DNA of 64,000 nucleotides, taken from positions 3,844,001-3,908,000 of the forward strand of contig NZ_CP154853.1 in the NCBI RefSeq assembly GCF_047302405.1, in the 5' to 3' direction. The notes under the pieces were generated by a model. It had not been told where the DNA came from, ran no database searches, and worked only from the letters and a program-made list of their open reading frames with translations. Positions within the stretch are counted from its first letter, which is position 1; each line of letters begins with the position of its first letter. The translations under genes and the position numbers were made by a program. Below are positions 25,053-33,704 of this stretch, in pieces. Source of the stretch: Alkalihalobacillus sp047302405 (GTDB lineage Bacteria > Bacillota > Bacilli > Bacillales > Bacillaceae_D).

Positions 25053-25977
25053 TTAGCTCTACCTCCTGAGCAAACTCCCACGTTAGTCCATCATCCAGCG
25101 AAATAAATTTCCCTTTCACCTTACCACCTATATAGTCACCATTTGGTCCTTGGTTAAGCAAAATAACGAGATGATCATCTTCTTTTTTTGGTGTTTCTGC
25201 CACTATAAATATTTCTTTGAACTCCTCTGGGACAGCAATCATCGCTTCCATCCACGTTTCTCCACCATCCTGGGTAACGTAGAGAGCTGGTTCTTCTGGA
25301 TTAAAGCCACCGAAGGAAAGAAAACCAGTCGATTCATCTACAAAACCACCATCCACGATTAACCTCGCAGTATCTGGGAGATTTGTTCCTTCCCAATGGT
25401 CACCTCCATCCTTCGTAATAAAAACAAAGGTCGCCTCAAAGGACATGGTCCTTTCACCTGTAACGATTACATATCCAAAATGCTCATCTATAAAATCGAT
25501 TTTTCTAAAACGTAAAGAAGGATAAGGTCCTCCAACACCTATCTCTTCCCACGTATCCCCTTGATCTAACGTTCGCATGATAAATACGTCTTTCGAACCA
25601 GCCTCCCCCTCGGAAAAAATAAAAGCTGTTTGTGCTTCCGTCAGTAAAAAACTATTTTCGATTAACCTTTGTTTGTCTCCAGTATACTCCCCTTGAAATA
25701 GCATGTCCTTTTCAATGGGAACTTCTACCCAATCATTTCCGCTATTAAACGTCACATGGAGTGCATCATATTGTAAAGAGTAACTGATCGGATCATTGGT
25801 AACGGGATATAAGATTAACTCCGAATCTTCTTGTTCTTCGGCATCATCTTGATTTTCAACCTGATTTAGTAAGGCTTGCTGTCTCGGAATCACCGGCTCT
25901 AACCTTTGAAAAAACACAGTCGCAATCATTAAAGAAACGACCATCAATAGAGAAACACTAAGAATCCATCTTTTCAC
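25039..25977 (-). CDS. Membrane-anchored BNR/YCF48-like beta-propeller protein
   Basis: A 312-residue protein with one N-terminal membrane anchor (ILSVSLLMVVSLMIATVFF) and several BNR-type repeats containing SxDxGxTW-like motifs: TLDQGDTWEEI, TKDGGDHWEGT, TQDGGETWMEA and SLDDGLTWEFA. These form beta-propellers as in sialidases and photosystem assembly factors. The GTG at 25977 is chosen because AAAGGAG precedes it. It is followed by the overlapping membrane-protein gene. The ligand is unknown. Confidence 0.82.
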   Translation of the reverse strand: MKRWILSVSLLMVVSLMIATVFFQRLEPVIPRQQALLNQVENQDDAEEQEDSELILYPVTNDPISYSLQYDALHVTFNSGNDWVEVPIEKDMLFQGEYTGDKQRLIENSFLLTEAQTAFIFSEGEAGSKDVFIMRTLDQGDTWEEIGVGGPYPSLRFRKIDFIDEHFGYVIVTGERTMSFEATFVFITKDGGDHWEGTNLPDTARLIVDGGFVDESTGFLSFGGFNPEEPALYVTQDGGETWMEAMIAVPEEFKEIFIVAETPKKEDDHLVILLNQGPNGDYIGGKVKGKFISLDDGLTWEFAQEVELNETN

Positions 25978-26299
25978 GAAAACGACTCCTTTTATAGTTC
26001 TACTTTCTATTTTCATATTCTTAACATACTTTTTATGGTGAAAAGCATTAATAACCATAGCTTCATCTATTAAAAAAATTCACCCTCCAAAAAAATCCTC
26101 TTCAATACAATAATACCAAATTTCACCTATCAATATAGAGCTAATTTTCTAAGATTAATAGAAAAGCTGACCAAATGAAGTAGTCTTGGTTTACCATTTT
26201 CAAAATCATGATAAGTAATTTGGGATTTAATGTTAAAATAAATGATGGTAATTCTTTATTTATCGATGCAGTTACCGGAAGAAGGGGGTTGAAAATCAG

Positions 26300-26728
26300 A
26301 TGAAAAAAGGGCAAATTCGAGCCATTGCTATTTGTCTATTCAGGAAAAACGATTTAATACTTGTTTGCGAAGGGTTTGACGAGTTAAAGCAAGAATATTA
26401 TTATCGTCCAATTGGTGGAGGGCTAGAGTACGGAGAAACCAGTTCTCATGCATTAAAGAGAGAAGTTCTTGAAGAAATTGGAGCAAGCATAACAAATGAA
26501 AAGTTTTTAGGAGCCATTGAAAATATCTTTACATATAACGGAGACCTTGGGCATGAAATAGCCTTTGTATATGACGCAGAATTTGTTGACAAGTCCTTTT
26601 ATGAGAAACCTTCTTTTATGGGGGTGGAGGATAATGGAGTGCCGTTTAAATTATATTGGAAGCCTATTAGCGAATTTAAAAATAAAAAGATAGTGTTAGT
26701 TCCAGAACAATTATTAACTTTGCTTTAA
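26300..26728 (+). CDS. Nudix hydrolase
   Basis: A 142-residue Nudix pyrophosphatase. The Nudix box begins GGGLEYGETSSHALKREV and continues LEEIG, matching GX5EX7REUXEEXGU exactly at about residues 38-60. It is of the MutT/ADP-ribose-like general type with no subfamily signature that I recognise. GAAGAAGGGGG precedes the start. A strong terminator follows at 26807-26850. Confidence 0.9.
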   Translation: MKKGQIRAIAICLFRKNDLILVCEGFDELKQEYYYRPIGGGLEYGETSSHALKREVLEEIGASITNEKFLGAIENIFTYNGDLGHEIAFVYDAEFVDKSFYEKPSFMGVEDNGVPFKLYWKPISEFKNKKIVLVPEQLLTLL

Positions 26729-26806
26729 CATTGGTTGAAAACTTTTATTATGCTAACAGATACATAATTTCAAAAAGGGATAAAATATGAGTAAACATAC
26801 TAAGAT

Positions 26807-26850
26807 TAGTGGGTAAGATCATCGACGGATGATTTTACCCACTATTTTTC
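26807..26850 (+). terminator. Terminator of the Nudix gene
   Basis: AGTGGGTAAGATCATC pairs with GATGATTTTACCCACT around a GACG loop and is followed by ATTTTTCTTTT. Confidence 0.85.
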
Positions 26851-26864
26851 TTTTAGGAGTATAG

Positions 26865-27050
26865 TGAGAGGTGAAAGAAAGCTCGACCAAAGCCTCAGGG
26901 ATTCAGAATCCGGAAATCAAACCGAGCTTCTTCACTTTCATTACTGAATCAGTTTTAAGTATGTTGGGGCCATTGAGCTCGTGTATAGGAAATGGGAATC
27001 GGAATGAATAAGTGAAGAACTTTCAACTTTCGTATGAAAAGAGGAGAAAA
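26865..27050 (+). ncRNA. Candidate IS110 bridge RNA
   Basis: The region just upstream of the IS110 transposase contains two stem-loops. The first (26871-26940) pairs GTGAAAGAAAGCTCG imperfectly with CGAGCTTCTTCAC around a large loop that holds GGATT-CAG-AATCC. The second pairs CCATT with AATGG at about 26970-26995. IS110-group elements are known to encode a two-loop bridge RNA in this position. No transcript or loop specificity can be shown here. Confidence 0.45.
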
Positions 27051-27051
27051 C

Positions 27052-28269
27052 ATGGAATTTGTAACTGCTTTAGATGTTTCAATGGGGAGAAGTTATGTCG
27101 TCATCTATCAAAATCAAACATGCATTTATGAACAAGAGATTGCCCATAATCTTAAAGGGTTTCAACAGCTGCTCCATCAAATTCAAAGCCTCCCTGGGAA
27201 GGTGACAGTGGTTTTCGAATCCACAGGTATTTACTCAAAGCCGGTTGAAACATTTTGCCAAAAGAATGCACTGCCTTATTGTCTCTTAAACCCCTTGGCA
27301 GCTAAAAAGCAACTCGAACAAAATACACTCAGAAGTTGGAAGACGGACAAGCACGATGCACATATGTTAGCTCAATCTCACACCCATCACAGAAGAGAAG
27401 AAAAGATCCATCCATCGGATGTCTATCAAAATCTGCGTGATTTCTCTCGCTTTTATCAAGAAATAGAGGAACAAATTAAACGTATGCGTATGTACTTACA
27501 CAATGCCCTGCATATGAGTTTTCCAGAGCTTGAACAGTTCTTCTCAAATAGACTCACCCCATACGCGTTAACACTGATTGAACTGTTCCCTCACCCTGAT
27601 CTTGTTTTAGGTTCCAGTATTACAAAGATTAAGGATCTTTTAGTGAATCACACGAAGAAAAAAATATCACAGGAACGAGCGAAACAAAAAGCCATAACCA
27701 TTATGGAGTACGCACAATCATCGTATCCAGCTGTGCCGTCCAACAGTGTTCAAACTCAAAAAGTACAGTACTATGCACGTCAGCTACTTCACCTATTAGA
27801 AGAAAAAGAACACGCGTCCCGAGCGATGATTGCAGAAGCTAAAACCCTTCCTGAATTCGAACGGCTCATCAGCTTTCCTGGTATCGGTGAGATAAGTGCT
27901 GCCCTGCTCATGGGGGAACTAGGTGATGTATCCCGCTTCTCCACCCATAAACAAGTGAATGCCTTTGTTGGAATTGATATTCGAAGATATCAATCAGGTA
28001 AATATCATGGACAGGACCATATCAATAAACGCGGAAATCCCAAAGGGAGAAAGATTTTATATATAATTATCCGAAACATGATTCGCCAACAAAAGGCAGC
28101 TCCCAATCACATTGTCGATTACTATTACAAATTAAAAAAGCAACCTACCCCCAAGAAGGACAAGGTTGCCATTGTCGCTTGTATGAACAAGCTTATAAAG
28201 TGTATTCATTCCATGGTTAGAAATGATACAAAGTACGATTACTCGCACGCGGTCTCAACGGACCAATAA
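27052..28269 (+). CDS. IS110-family transposase
   Basis: A 405-residue transposase with an N-terminal RuvC-like DEDD domain (FVTALDVSMGRSYVV; VVFESTGIYSKPV; SWKTDKHDAHMLA) and a C-terminal Transposase_20 domain (LISFPGIGEISAALLMGELG, then FVGID and GNPKGRKIL) that carries the Ser nucleophile. The length is normal and no frameshift is seen, so it could be active. ATG at 27052 is chosen because GAGGAG lies upstream. Element ends are not marked by inverted repeats, as usual for this family. Confidence 0.95.
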   Translation: MEFVTALDVSMGRSYVVIYQNQTCIYEQEIAHNLKGFQQLLHQIQSLPGKVTVVFESTGIYSKPVETFCQKNALPYCLLNPLAAKKQLEQNTLRSWKTDKHDAHMLAQSHTHHRREEKIHPSDVYQNLRDFSRFYQEIEEQIKRMRMYLHNALHMSFPELEQFFSNRLTPYALTLIELFPHPDLVLGSSITKIKDLLVNHTKKKISQERAKQKAITIMEYAQSSYPAVPSNSVQTQKVQYYARQLLHLLEEKEHASRAMIAEAKTLPEFERLISFPGIGEISAALLMGELGDVSRFSTHKQVNAFVGIDIRRYQSGKYHGQDHINKRGNPKGRKILYIIIRNMIRQQKAAPNHIVDYYYKLKKQPTPKKDKVAIVACMNKLIKCIHSMVRNDTKYDYSHAVSTDQ

Positions 28270-28285
28270 AAGTATTATATCACAT

Positions 28286-28320
28286 GAACCTCATTTTAAA
28301 TGAACTAGACTTGAGGTTTA
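28286..28320 (+). terminator. Possible terminator after the IS110 transposase
   Basis: AACCTCA and TGAGGTT flank a loop of about 18 bases, followed by TATTTCTT. The stem is short, so the call is tentative. Confidence 0.4.
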
Positions 28321-28434
28321 TTTCTTATGCCTAATCATACGTAGTCGTACTAGAAAATAAAATAAGTAGTATCCTCCTACGTTAGATTACCCAACAAAAA
28401 GTCTAATTTTATTCAGTTGATCAGCAAGTGCTTT

Positions 28435-28473
28435 TTAATTTCTGCAGGGCCCTCCGGGCCCTGCAGAAATTAA
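28435..28473. repeat. 18-bp perfect inverted repeat with 3-base loop
   Basis: TTAATTTCTGCAGGGCCC, TCC and GGGCCCTGCAGAAATTAA form a perfect cruciform-capable dyad. It has no T-run. It lies between the IS110 gene and a Bacillales repeat starting GAGGCTGGGACAAAA (about 28521). Confidence 0.85.
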
Positions 28474-28516
28474 TTACCTTAACCTACATGGATCAGAAAC
28501 CCCTTGACTAAACGTA

Positions 28517-28580
28517 GGAAAGAGGCTGGGACAAAACCCTTCTCTTATATGAAAAGCCGGTATGAATGTAACCGGCTTTC
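28517..28580 (+). repeat. GAGGCTGGGACAAAA repeat with hairpin
   Basis: The motif GAGGCTGGGACAAAA followed by a hairpin AAAGCCGGT/ACCGGCTTT (28551-28578) recurs in Bacillales genomes from memory and is often linked to small non-autonomous repeats. The rest of 28581-28763 shows no credible gene. Confidence 0.45.
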
Positions 28581-28763
28581 GTTCTATTTATTGGAAACGA
28601 AGTGGATGATGATGAATGGCTTTTTATTCATCGCTCCCGAAAATCATGCTCTTTCACCTATGAATTTAGGTTTTCTCTTCCCAAACTGAACCTGTTCTCA
28701 ATTAACTTGAGAGCTTTACAAATAAATGAAAGTGAGTATCTACTCTTCGTTTTAACGCTATTA

Positions 28764-29696
28764 TTACTCTTTTATCTTCAAAACAATCTTCCCTCTTGCA
28801 TGTCCTTCTTCACTACGCTCATGAGCCTTACGCACTTCCGATAATGGAAAGATCGTATCAAAGTAGGCTTTTACACTTCCATTTTCATATAACTTCACGA
28901 CCTCGATAAGATCCTCTCGATTCATGTCCATATCCCAAAAATAAGCTTTAATATTTTTCTCCTTCGCTTTTTCTTCATCGACTCGACTTCGAATCGAAAC
29001 GAGATGTCCTCCTGCTTTTAACACATCATAACTCCGCTCTAACGTGTCTCCACCTCGTGTATCTAACACAATGTCATAGTCTGAAATAACATTCGTAAAA
29101 TCTTCCTTGCGGTAATCAATGAGTTCGTCTGCACCGATCAGTCTTAAAAAATCATGATTATGTTCACTCGCAGTGGTAGCGACATAAGCTCTATTTGCTT
29201 TGGCCAATTGAATAGCGAAAATCCCAATACCACCTGCGCCACCATGGATGAGTATTCGATCACCTTGTGAAATATTTGCATTTTTAACCAAAGCTTGATA
29301 AATCGTTAAACCATTAATAGGAATCGTTGCCGCTTCTTCAAAAGAAAGTGAATCTGGCATTTTAATCACTGTTTCTTCATTCACCACAGTGTATTCAGCA
29401 TATCCTCCATTCTTTTCTAAATCTTGTATTGCAACAACCGCATCGCCTGTTTTAAATAATTGAACGTTTCTTCCAACTTTACGTACAACTCCAGAGATGT
29501 CCCACCCCAAAACAAACGGCTTAGGATGTTGACGTTTTCCCTCTTGTTCTCCAAGACGAACATGAAAATCATATGGGCTGATTCCTACATTTTCTACCTC
29601 AATTAATACTTCGTTTTCTCCTACTTCTGGTACTTCTAGATCATACTCTTGCAAAACCTCAGGACCACCGAATGCATCAAATGCAAAAGCCCGCAT
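28764..29696 (-). CDS. Quinone oxidoreductase-like MDR protein
   Basis: A 310-residue zinc-independent medium-chain dehydrogenase/reductase. It has a GroES-like N-terminal domain (FDAFGGPEVL; VGISPYDFHVRLG) and a Rossmann domain with the NADPH-binding motif HGGAGGIGIFAIQLA near residue 150. It would reduce quinones or enones with NADPH. GGAGGTAT precedes the ATG. It is the last gene of the same-strand group that includes three flavin monooxygenases and an ArsR regulator. Confidence 0.88.
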   Translation of the reverse strand: MRAFAFDAFGGPEVLQEYDLEVPEVGENEVLIEVENVGISPYDFHVRLGEQEGKRQHPKPFVLGWDISGVVRKVGRNVQLFKTGDAVVAIQDLEKNGGYAEYTVVNEETVIKMPDSLSFEEAATIPINGLTIYQALVKNANISQGDRILIHGGAGGIGIFAIQLAKANRAYVATTASEHNHDFLRLIGADELIDYRKEDFTNVISDYDIVLDTRGGDTLERSYDVLKAGGHLVSIRSRVDEEKAKEKNIKAYFWDMDMNREDLIEVVKLYENGSVKAYFDTIFPLSEVRKAHERSEEGHARGKIVLKIKE

Positions 29697-29741
29697 AGTT
29701 ATACCTCCTTGATTTTATAAAGAAACCAACTTAAAAAAACT

Positions 29742-30026
29742 CTATTTGATTATTTCAGCATGGTTGTTTATCGTACTCCAAAACTGATGCAGGTTATCAC
29801 TCACCTTACCCTTCCCCAATTTTCCAGTACCCTTTTGATCTCCGTAGACAAATTGAAGAAATTGGAGAACATATTTTCTTCTAACTGTAATCTCTTCTAT
29901 TTTCTTGTTATAAAACCAATTTTCAATCGTGTTATAGACTCCCCGATTAATACCATACTGACCTTGACAATACCTAAAAAAATCCAAATCTGTTTTATTT
30001 ATAATATTGTCACTAAATTCCTTCAT
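29742..30026 (-). CDS. Hypothetical protein
   Basis: A 94-residue mostly helical, charged protein that I do not recognise (starts MKEFSDNIINKTDLDFF; includes TIENWFYNKKIEEITVRRKY). The ATG at 30026 is chosen because AGGAG precedes it by 7 bases; upstream in-frame ATGs are less well placed. It lies between the BA3436-like flavin oxidoreductase and the quinone oxidoreductase, on the same strand with short gaps, so it is probably co-transcribed. No membrane segment or known motif is visible. Confidence 0.6.
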   Translation of the reverse strand: MKEFSDNIINKTDLDFFRYCQGQYGINRGVYNTIENWFYNKKIEEITVRRKYVLQFLQFVYGDQKGTGKLGKGKVSDNLHQFWSTINNHAEIIK

Positions 30027-30059
30027 AACCATACTCCTAAGCATCATTCTTTCAACCTT

Positions 30060-31022
30060 TTATATATTAAACTCATGGGTTGGAAAATGGGGTAATACCT
30101 CTTCTCCAATTTCCTGAACCATTTCTTCCATTGGCCGTCTAGCGAAATATGGAACGAATACTAGATGGTTTACGCCAATTTCTTGAAATTTATAGAGTAA
30201 TTCTAACAAATGGTTTCGACCTAGCTGGTAACCTAAGGGTATTTGCGTTGGATATTTATCGGGATTTTCCGATAAGTCGATGAATAATGTTTGCGTAAAT
30301 GGTTTAAATATCCCTGGTTGTTTTATTTCAGAAAGTGTGCGGTAATCATTGATTAATGAAGCTTGCTCCGCGATGCTTCTTGGGTATTGAATCCAACCAT
30401 CACCATGTTCGGCGATCCACTCGATCGATTGTTGGCTAAATCCTGTCACCATCGTCGGAATCGAAGTAACTGGCTTAGGCATTAGCTTCATGCTTTTTCC
30501 ATCGATCGAACCCAATTCTGAATCTATCGATGGGTTTTCTTCTTTTAATAATCGCTCTAGAAAATCAAAGCTCTCCCGAAATAATTCCCCTCTACTTTCT
30601 CGATCTACTCCCAAAGCCGTATAATCTTTTTGACGATCCCCTGAAGCAATTCCCATAATAATTCTATCAGGGAACAATTGGTCGATAGATGTTGCTTCTT
30701 TTGCCACCCGAACAGGATGACGCAACGGAAGTACAACACTTGAAGTACCTATGGCAATATGTTCGGTACGTGCAGCAAGGTAAGTAAAATAAATCCATAG
30801 ATCATATACTTGTCCTTGATCATTGATTTTCAAGTCCTGCATAGTAACATCTCTTAACCAAATCGCTGAAAATCCATAATCCTCTATCTTACGGGCGAGT
30901 TCTACCGTATTTGCCATTTTGGGAAGCTCCGTTGACATAGGTTCAAAAGGTGTTGTAAATCCAAGGGTCATTTTATCTTTTTGATACACTCGATTAAATG
31001 CCCCATTCTGCTCTAGGCCCAA
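30060..31022 (-). CDS. LLM-class flavin-dependent oxidoreductase, BA3436-like
   Basis: A 320-residue luciferase-like monooxygenase TIM barrel. Typical segments are TVELARKIEDYGFSAIWLRD, TEHIAIGTSSVVLPLRHPVR and IMGIASGDRQKDY. It would use reduced FMN (or F420) to oxidise an unknown substrate. TTG at 31022 is the likely start, with GAGGAGG 7 bases upstream. It begins 19 bases after the ArsR stop, so the two are co-transcribed, and it differs in subfamily from the two other LLM proteins of the cluster. Confidence 0.88.
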   Translation of the reverse strand: MGLEQNGAFNRVYQKDKMTLGFTTPFEPMSTELPKMANTVELARKIEDYGFSAIWLRDVTMQDLKINDQGQVYDLWIYFTYLAARTEHIAIGTSSVVLPLRHPVRVAKEATSIDQLFPDRIIMGIASGDRQKDYTALGVDRESRGELFRESFDFLERLLKEENPSIDSELGSIDGKSMKLMPKPVTSIPTMVTGFSQQSIEWIAEHGDGWIQYPRSIAEQASLINDYRTLSEIKQPGIFKPFTQTLFIDLSENPDKYPTQIPLGYQLGRNHLLELLYKFQEIGVNHLVFVPYFARRPMEEMVQEIGEEVLPHFPTHEFNI

Positions 31023-31041
31023 TTTAATTCCTCCTCATGCA

Positions 31042-31380
31042 TTACAGGCTCTCCCCAATAAAACTTTCTAATTGTCTAATTACCTTTTCGCTCCTTCGGT
31101 AATACGTCCACTGTCCAATTCGTTTCATTTCCAAAAGTCCACTTTTCTGTAACAGTGACAAATACTGCGAAGTTGTTGACTGTCCTAAATTAATTTTATC
31201 CCGAATATCTTTGACACATACACCTCCCAGAAATTCCTCCTTCTCCTTATGAGCTTGAGGAGGGAAATTCTTATCCGGTTCTTTTAGCATTTGTAAAATG
31301 ATTAATCTAGTGTTATTGGATAAGGCTTTAAACATATCCACAAATTTCTCATCCATCATTCCCTGTTGCCCCTCCTTCAT
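31042..31380 (-). CDS. ArsR-family transcriptional regulator
   Basis: A 112-residue winged-helix repressor (MFKALSNNTRLIILQMLKEP; recognition helix in LGQSTTSQYLSLLQKSGLLE; wing RIGQWTYYRR). It shares the GGVCVxDI segment with the ArsR at 4262-4585. AAGGAG precedes the ATG. It is in the middle of the flavin monooxygenase cluster and immediately upstream of one LLM gene, so it probably controls part or all of it. An 11-bp inverted repeat GATGATCTTCT/AGAAGATCATC (31410-31467, 36-base gap) upstream may belong to its control region. Confidence 0.88.
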   Translation of the reverse strand: MKEGQQGMMDEKFVDMFKALSNNTRLIILQMLKEPDKNFPPQAHKEKEEFLGGVCVKDIRDKINLGQSTTSQYLSLLQKSGLLEMKRIGQWTYYRRSEKVIRQLESFIGESL

Positions 31381-31409
31381 TTATTGATCTCCTTTCTTTA
31401 GAACTTACA

Positions 31410-31467
31410 GATGATCTTCTCCACATCATCTGCTGAAATAAAAGATCAGTCAATGAAGAAGATCATC
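31410..31467. promoter_or_regulatory. Inverted repeat upstream of arsR
   Basis: GATGATCTTCT (31410-31420) and AGAAGATCATC (31457-31467) are exact complements separated by 36 bases, in the 173-base gap between an LLM gene and arsR. It could be a paired operator or a terminator stem of the upstream gene. Confidence 0.4.
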
Positions 31468-31553
31468 AAACAATCGAAAAAAGTGTTCTCGATTTCCATC
31501 GATAAAAGAATTTTCCTTTCCTATCCCAATATCACAGTAACTTAGATTTTCTG

Positions 31554-32579
31554 TTACGACAGATTTTGTAGTTGAAAGATTTCAGATATAATCTCATAAG
31601 ATCTGATTCGTGCTTGCTGATCATATACTTCTGATTGAACGAGCACTTCATCAGCAGATGTACGACGAATCAAGTCTTCTATTTTTTCTTTAACGGTTTG
31701 TCTATCCCCGATAATCATTTCGGCTAGTTGCGATTGTACAGCCGACCTCTCATATTTACTCCACCCTTGATTCCACAATTCAGTCATACTAATTGGAGGT
31801 TGAAGAGATCTCGGTGCTCCACGCGATTCAAATAAATATTTTTGATATAAAGAAGAGGATAATTCGGAAGCTTCTTCCATCGTTTCTGCTGCAAAGGCAC
31901 TTACTGCGACCATAACATAAGGCTTATCTAAATGAACGGAAGGTTGAAAGCTATTTCTGTATGTTTTCAAGGCTAGTTCCAAGTTATCTGGTGACCAGTG
32001 ACTCGCAAATGAGAATGGCAATCCTAATTTCCCAGCCAATTGGGCGCTATAAGTACCTGAACCATGAAACCAAATGGGAACTTTTGTATTCTCACCAGGT
32101 ATTGCATGGAATTCAAAATGACCATCTGAAGTAACCGTTCCAGAACCGTGTAAATAACTGTACAGTTCTTGAACTTTATCTATATATTCGGGCGAGTTCT
32201 CTGTCTGTGGATTCAATACATACGCTGTATTACGATCCGTTCCAGGTGCTCGGCCTAGTCCTAAATCGATTCTACCTGGAAAATAAGATTCTAATACCCC
32301 AAATTGTTCCGCAACAGATAAAGCCGAGTAATGAGACAGTAAAGTCGCTGCTGACCCAACTCGGATTGAGTTCGTAACAGAAGCAACACGCCCGATCACT
32401 AATGATGACGCAGAGCTAGCCATTCCTGCCCAGTTGTGATGTTCTGTTAACCAATACCTTTTATAACCAAACGCCTCAACATTCTTTGCTAGATTTAATG
32501 TGTTTTCCAAAGCTTCTTTTGCAGACTCTCCTTCTATAATCGAAGACGGGTCCAAGACGGATAGGGAAATGTTTTTCAA
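31554..32579 (-). CDS. LLM-class flavin-dependent oxidoreductase, MsnO8-like group
   Basis: A 341-residue luciferase-family oxidoreductase of group 1 (MsnO8 type): LSVLDPSSIIEGESAKEAL, YWLTEHHNWAGMASSA and the hallmark GRIDLGLGRAPGTDR. It is paralogous to the protein at 33705-34727. AAGAAGGAAT precedes the ATG. The substrate is unknown; the neighbourhood of a SnoaL-like protein and other LLM enzymes suggests a shared oxidative pathway. Confidence 0.88.
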   Translation of the reverse strand: MKNISLSVLDPSSIIEGESAKEALENTLNLAKNVEAFGYKRYWLTEHHNWAGMASSASSLVIGRVASVTNSIRVGSAATLLSHYSALSVAEQFGVLESYFPGRIDLGLGRAPGTDRNTAYVLNPQTENSPEYIDKVQELYSYLHGSGTVTSDGHFEFHAIPGENTKVPIWFHGSGTYSAQLAGKLGLPFSFASHWSPDNLELALKTYRNSFQPSVHLDKPYVMVAVSAFAAETMEEASELSSSLYQKYLFESRGAPRSLQPPISMTELWNQGWSKYERSAVQSQLAEMIIGDRQTVKEKIEDLIRRTSADEVLVQSEVYDQQARIRSYEIISEIFQLQNLS

Positions 32580-32679
32580 GATAAATTCCTTCTTTCATTT
32601 ATAGTGAACAGTTGGATTTGCTATATATCACATAACCAAAATTTAAATTCTCTTTTTTTCATACTCAGAATGTCACCTA

Positions 32680-33633
32680 CTACTGAATTTCAAACAATTG
32701 TCCCTCTGTATAACTGAATTTTTCAAGTTTCCACATACCGTCCTCGCGGCGTAATGAGCAATTATAAGTTGCACCAAAAATATTTCTGTCTAGTGTTTCT
32801 TTTGTTACATTGTATGGAACTAAACGATATATTTGCAAGGCAGCTTTATCCCCGTTTACTTCAATTCGGTAATCACCGATCACATGATGAAGATCGACAC
32901 GTCCAGTTCGAAACGTCTGAACGGTCGTCATGAAATTTCTTCGTCCAATTACTTCACCAAACGGTACTACATCTGTCACGATATCCTCTGTCAAAATATC
33001 GGCAAGCAAGCTAATATCCCACTGATCAACGGCCCAAGTATAGCGAGTAAAAACGTCTAAGATTCGAACTTCATCAGAATACGCCTCCTCAGGATGAGGT
33101 ATAGCATGCCATGGTGCATCGATACCACTAATAATATAAGGTAATTTTACATTTGGATTCCAACCTAATGAATCTCTTGGATTTTCCCATTCCCTAATCA
33201 TTTGATGATTTCCTATTTTCCAGTCTAATTCATAACGTATAGTTGCGATTTTCCAACCTTCATCCGTGTGCTGATACGTATTAGCATAATGACCACTAAA
33301 CCAACTTGACTCTAATCGCCCTCCCCGATCATCTGCAACGATTGCCGTAAGATATGCACTTTGCTGAGCGGTTCCTGCTGCAACTGCAATATACTCATTC
33401 CCTATAAAATGTCGTGCGATATCAGCAGCGACCAACGAATTGGATAATCCTTCTATCATTGCATCTCGACTTTCGAAATTTCCATGATTACTAAAACTCG
33501 CTTTTACCTCTTCTAAAAATAAATGTTTGATGGATGAGAGGTCACCAGCTTCATACGCTTTTGCAAACTGAGAAAAGACCTCACTAATTTCATCGCGATT
33601 GGATTGTTTCATTTTTTGATTAACCGTACTCAT
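32680..33633 (-). CDS. Protein with two SnoaL/NTF2-like domains
   Basis: A 317-residue protein made of two tandem cone-shaped NTF2/SnoaL-like domains, about 12-145 (VFSQFAKAYEAGDLSSIKHL) and 185-310 (VFTRYTWAVDQWDISLLADI). Such domains bind small hydrophobic ligands and act as cyclases, hydratases or dehydratases, or as non-catalytic carriers. The duplicated arrangement in one chain is not the usual single-domain SnoaL form. GGGGGAATG precedes the ATG. It lies between two paralogous LLM monooxygenases. Confidence 0.8.
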   Translation of the reverse strand: MSTVNQKMKQSNRDEISEVFSQFAKAYEAGDLSSIKHLFLEEVKASFSNHGNFESRDAMIEGLSNSLVAADIARHFIGNEYIAVAAGTAQQSAYLTAIVADDRGGRLESSWFSGHYANTYQHTDEGWKIATIRYELDWKIGNHQMIREWENPRDSLGWNPNVKLPYIISGIDAPWHAIPHPEEAYSDEVRILDVFTRYTWAVDQWDISLLADILTEDIVTDVVPFGEVIGRRNFMTTVQTFRTGRVDLHHVIGDYRIEVNGDKAALQIYRLVPYNVTKETLDRNIFGATYNCSLRREDGMWKLEKFSYTEGQLFEIQ

Positions 33634-33704
33634 TATTCATTCCCCCTAGAATTTTATCTCACATTAACTAACAGCTACCTCCACTGAATGTTCGTTTGAA
33701 TTTA

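Noticed and set aside
28504..28689. 61-codon frame starting MTKRRKEAG
   Set aside because: It covers the GAGGCTGGGACAAAA repeat and hairpin and is probably non-coding.
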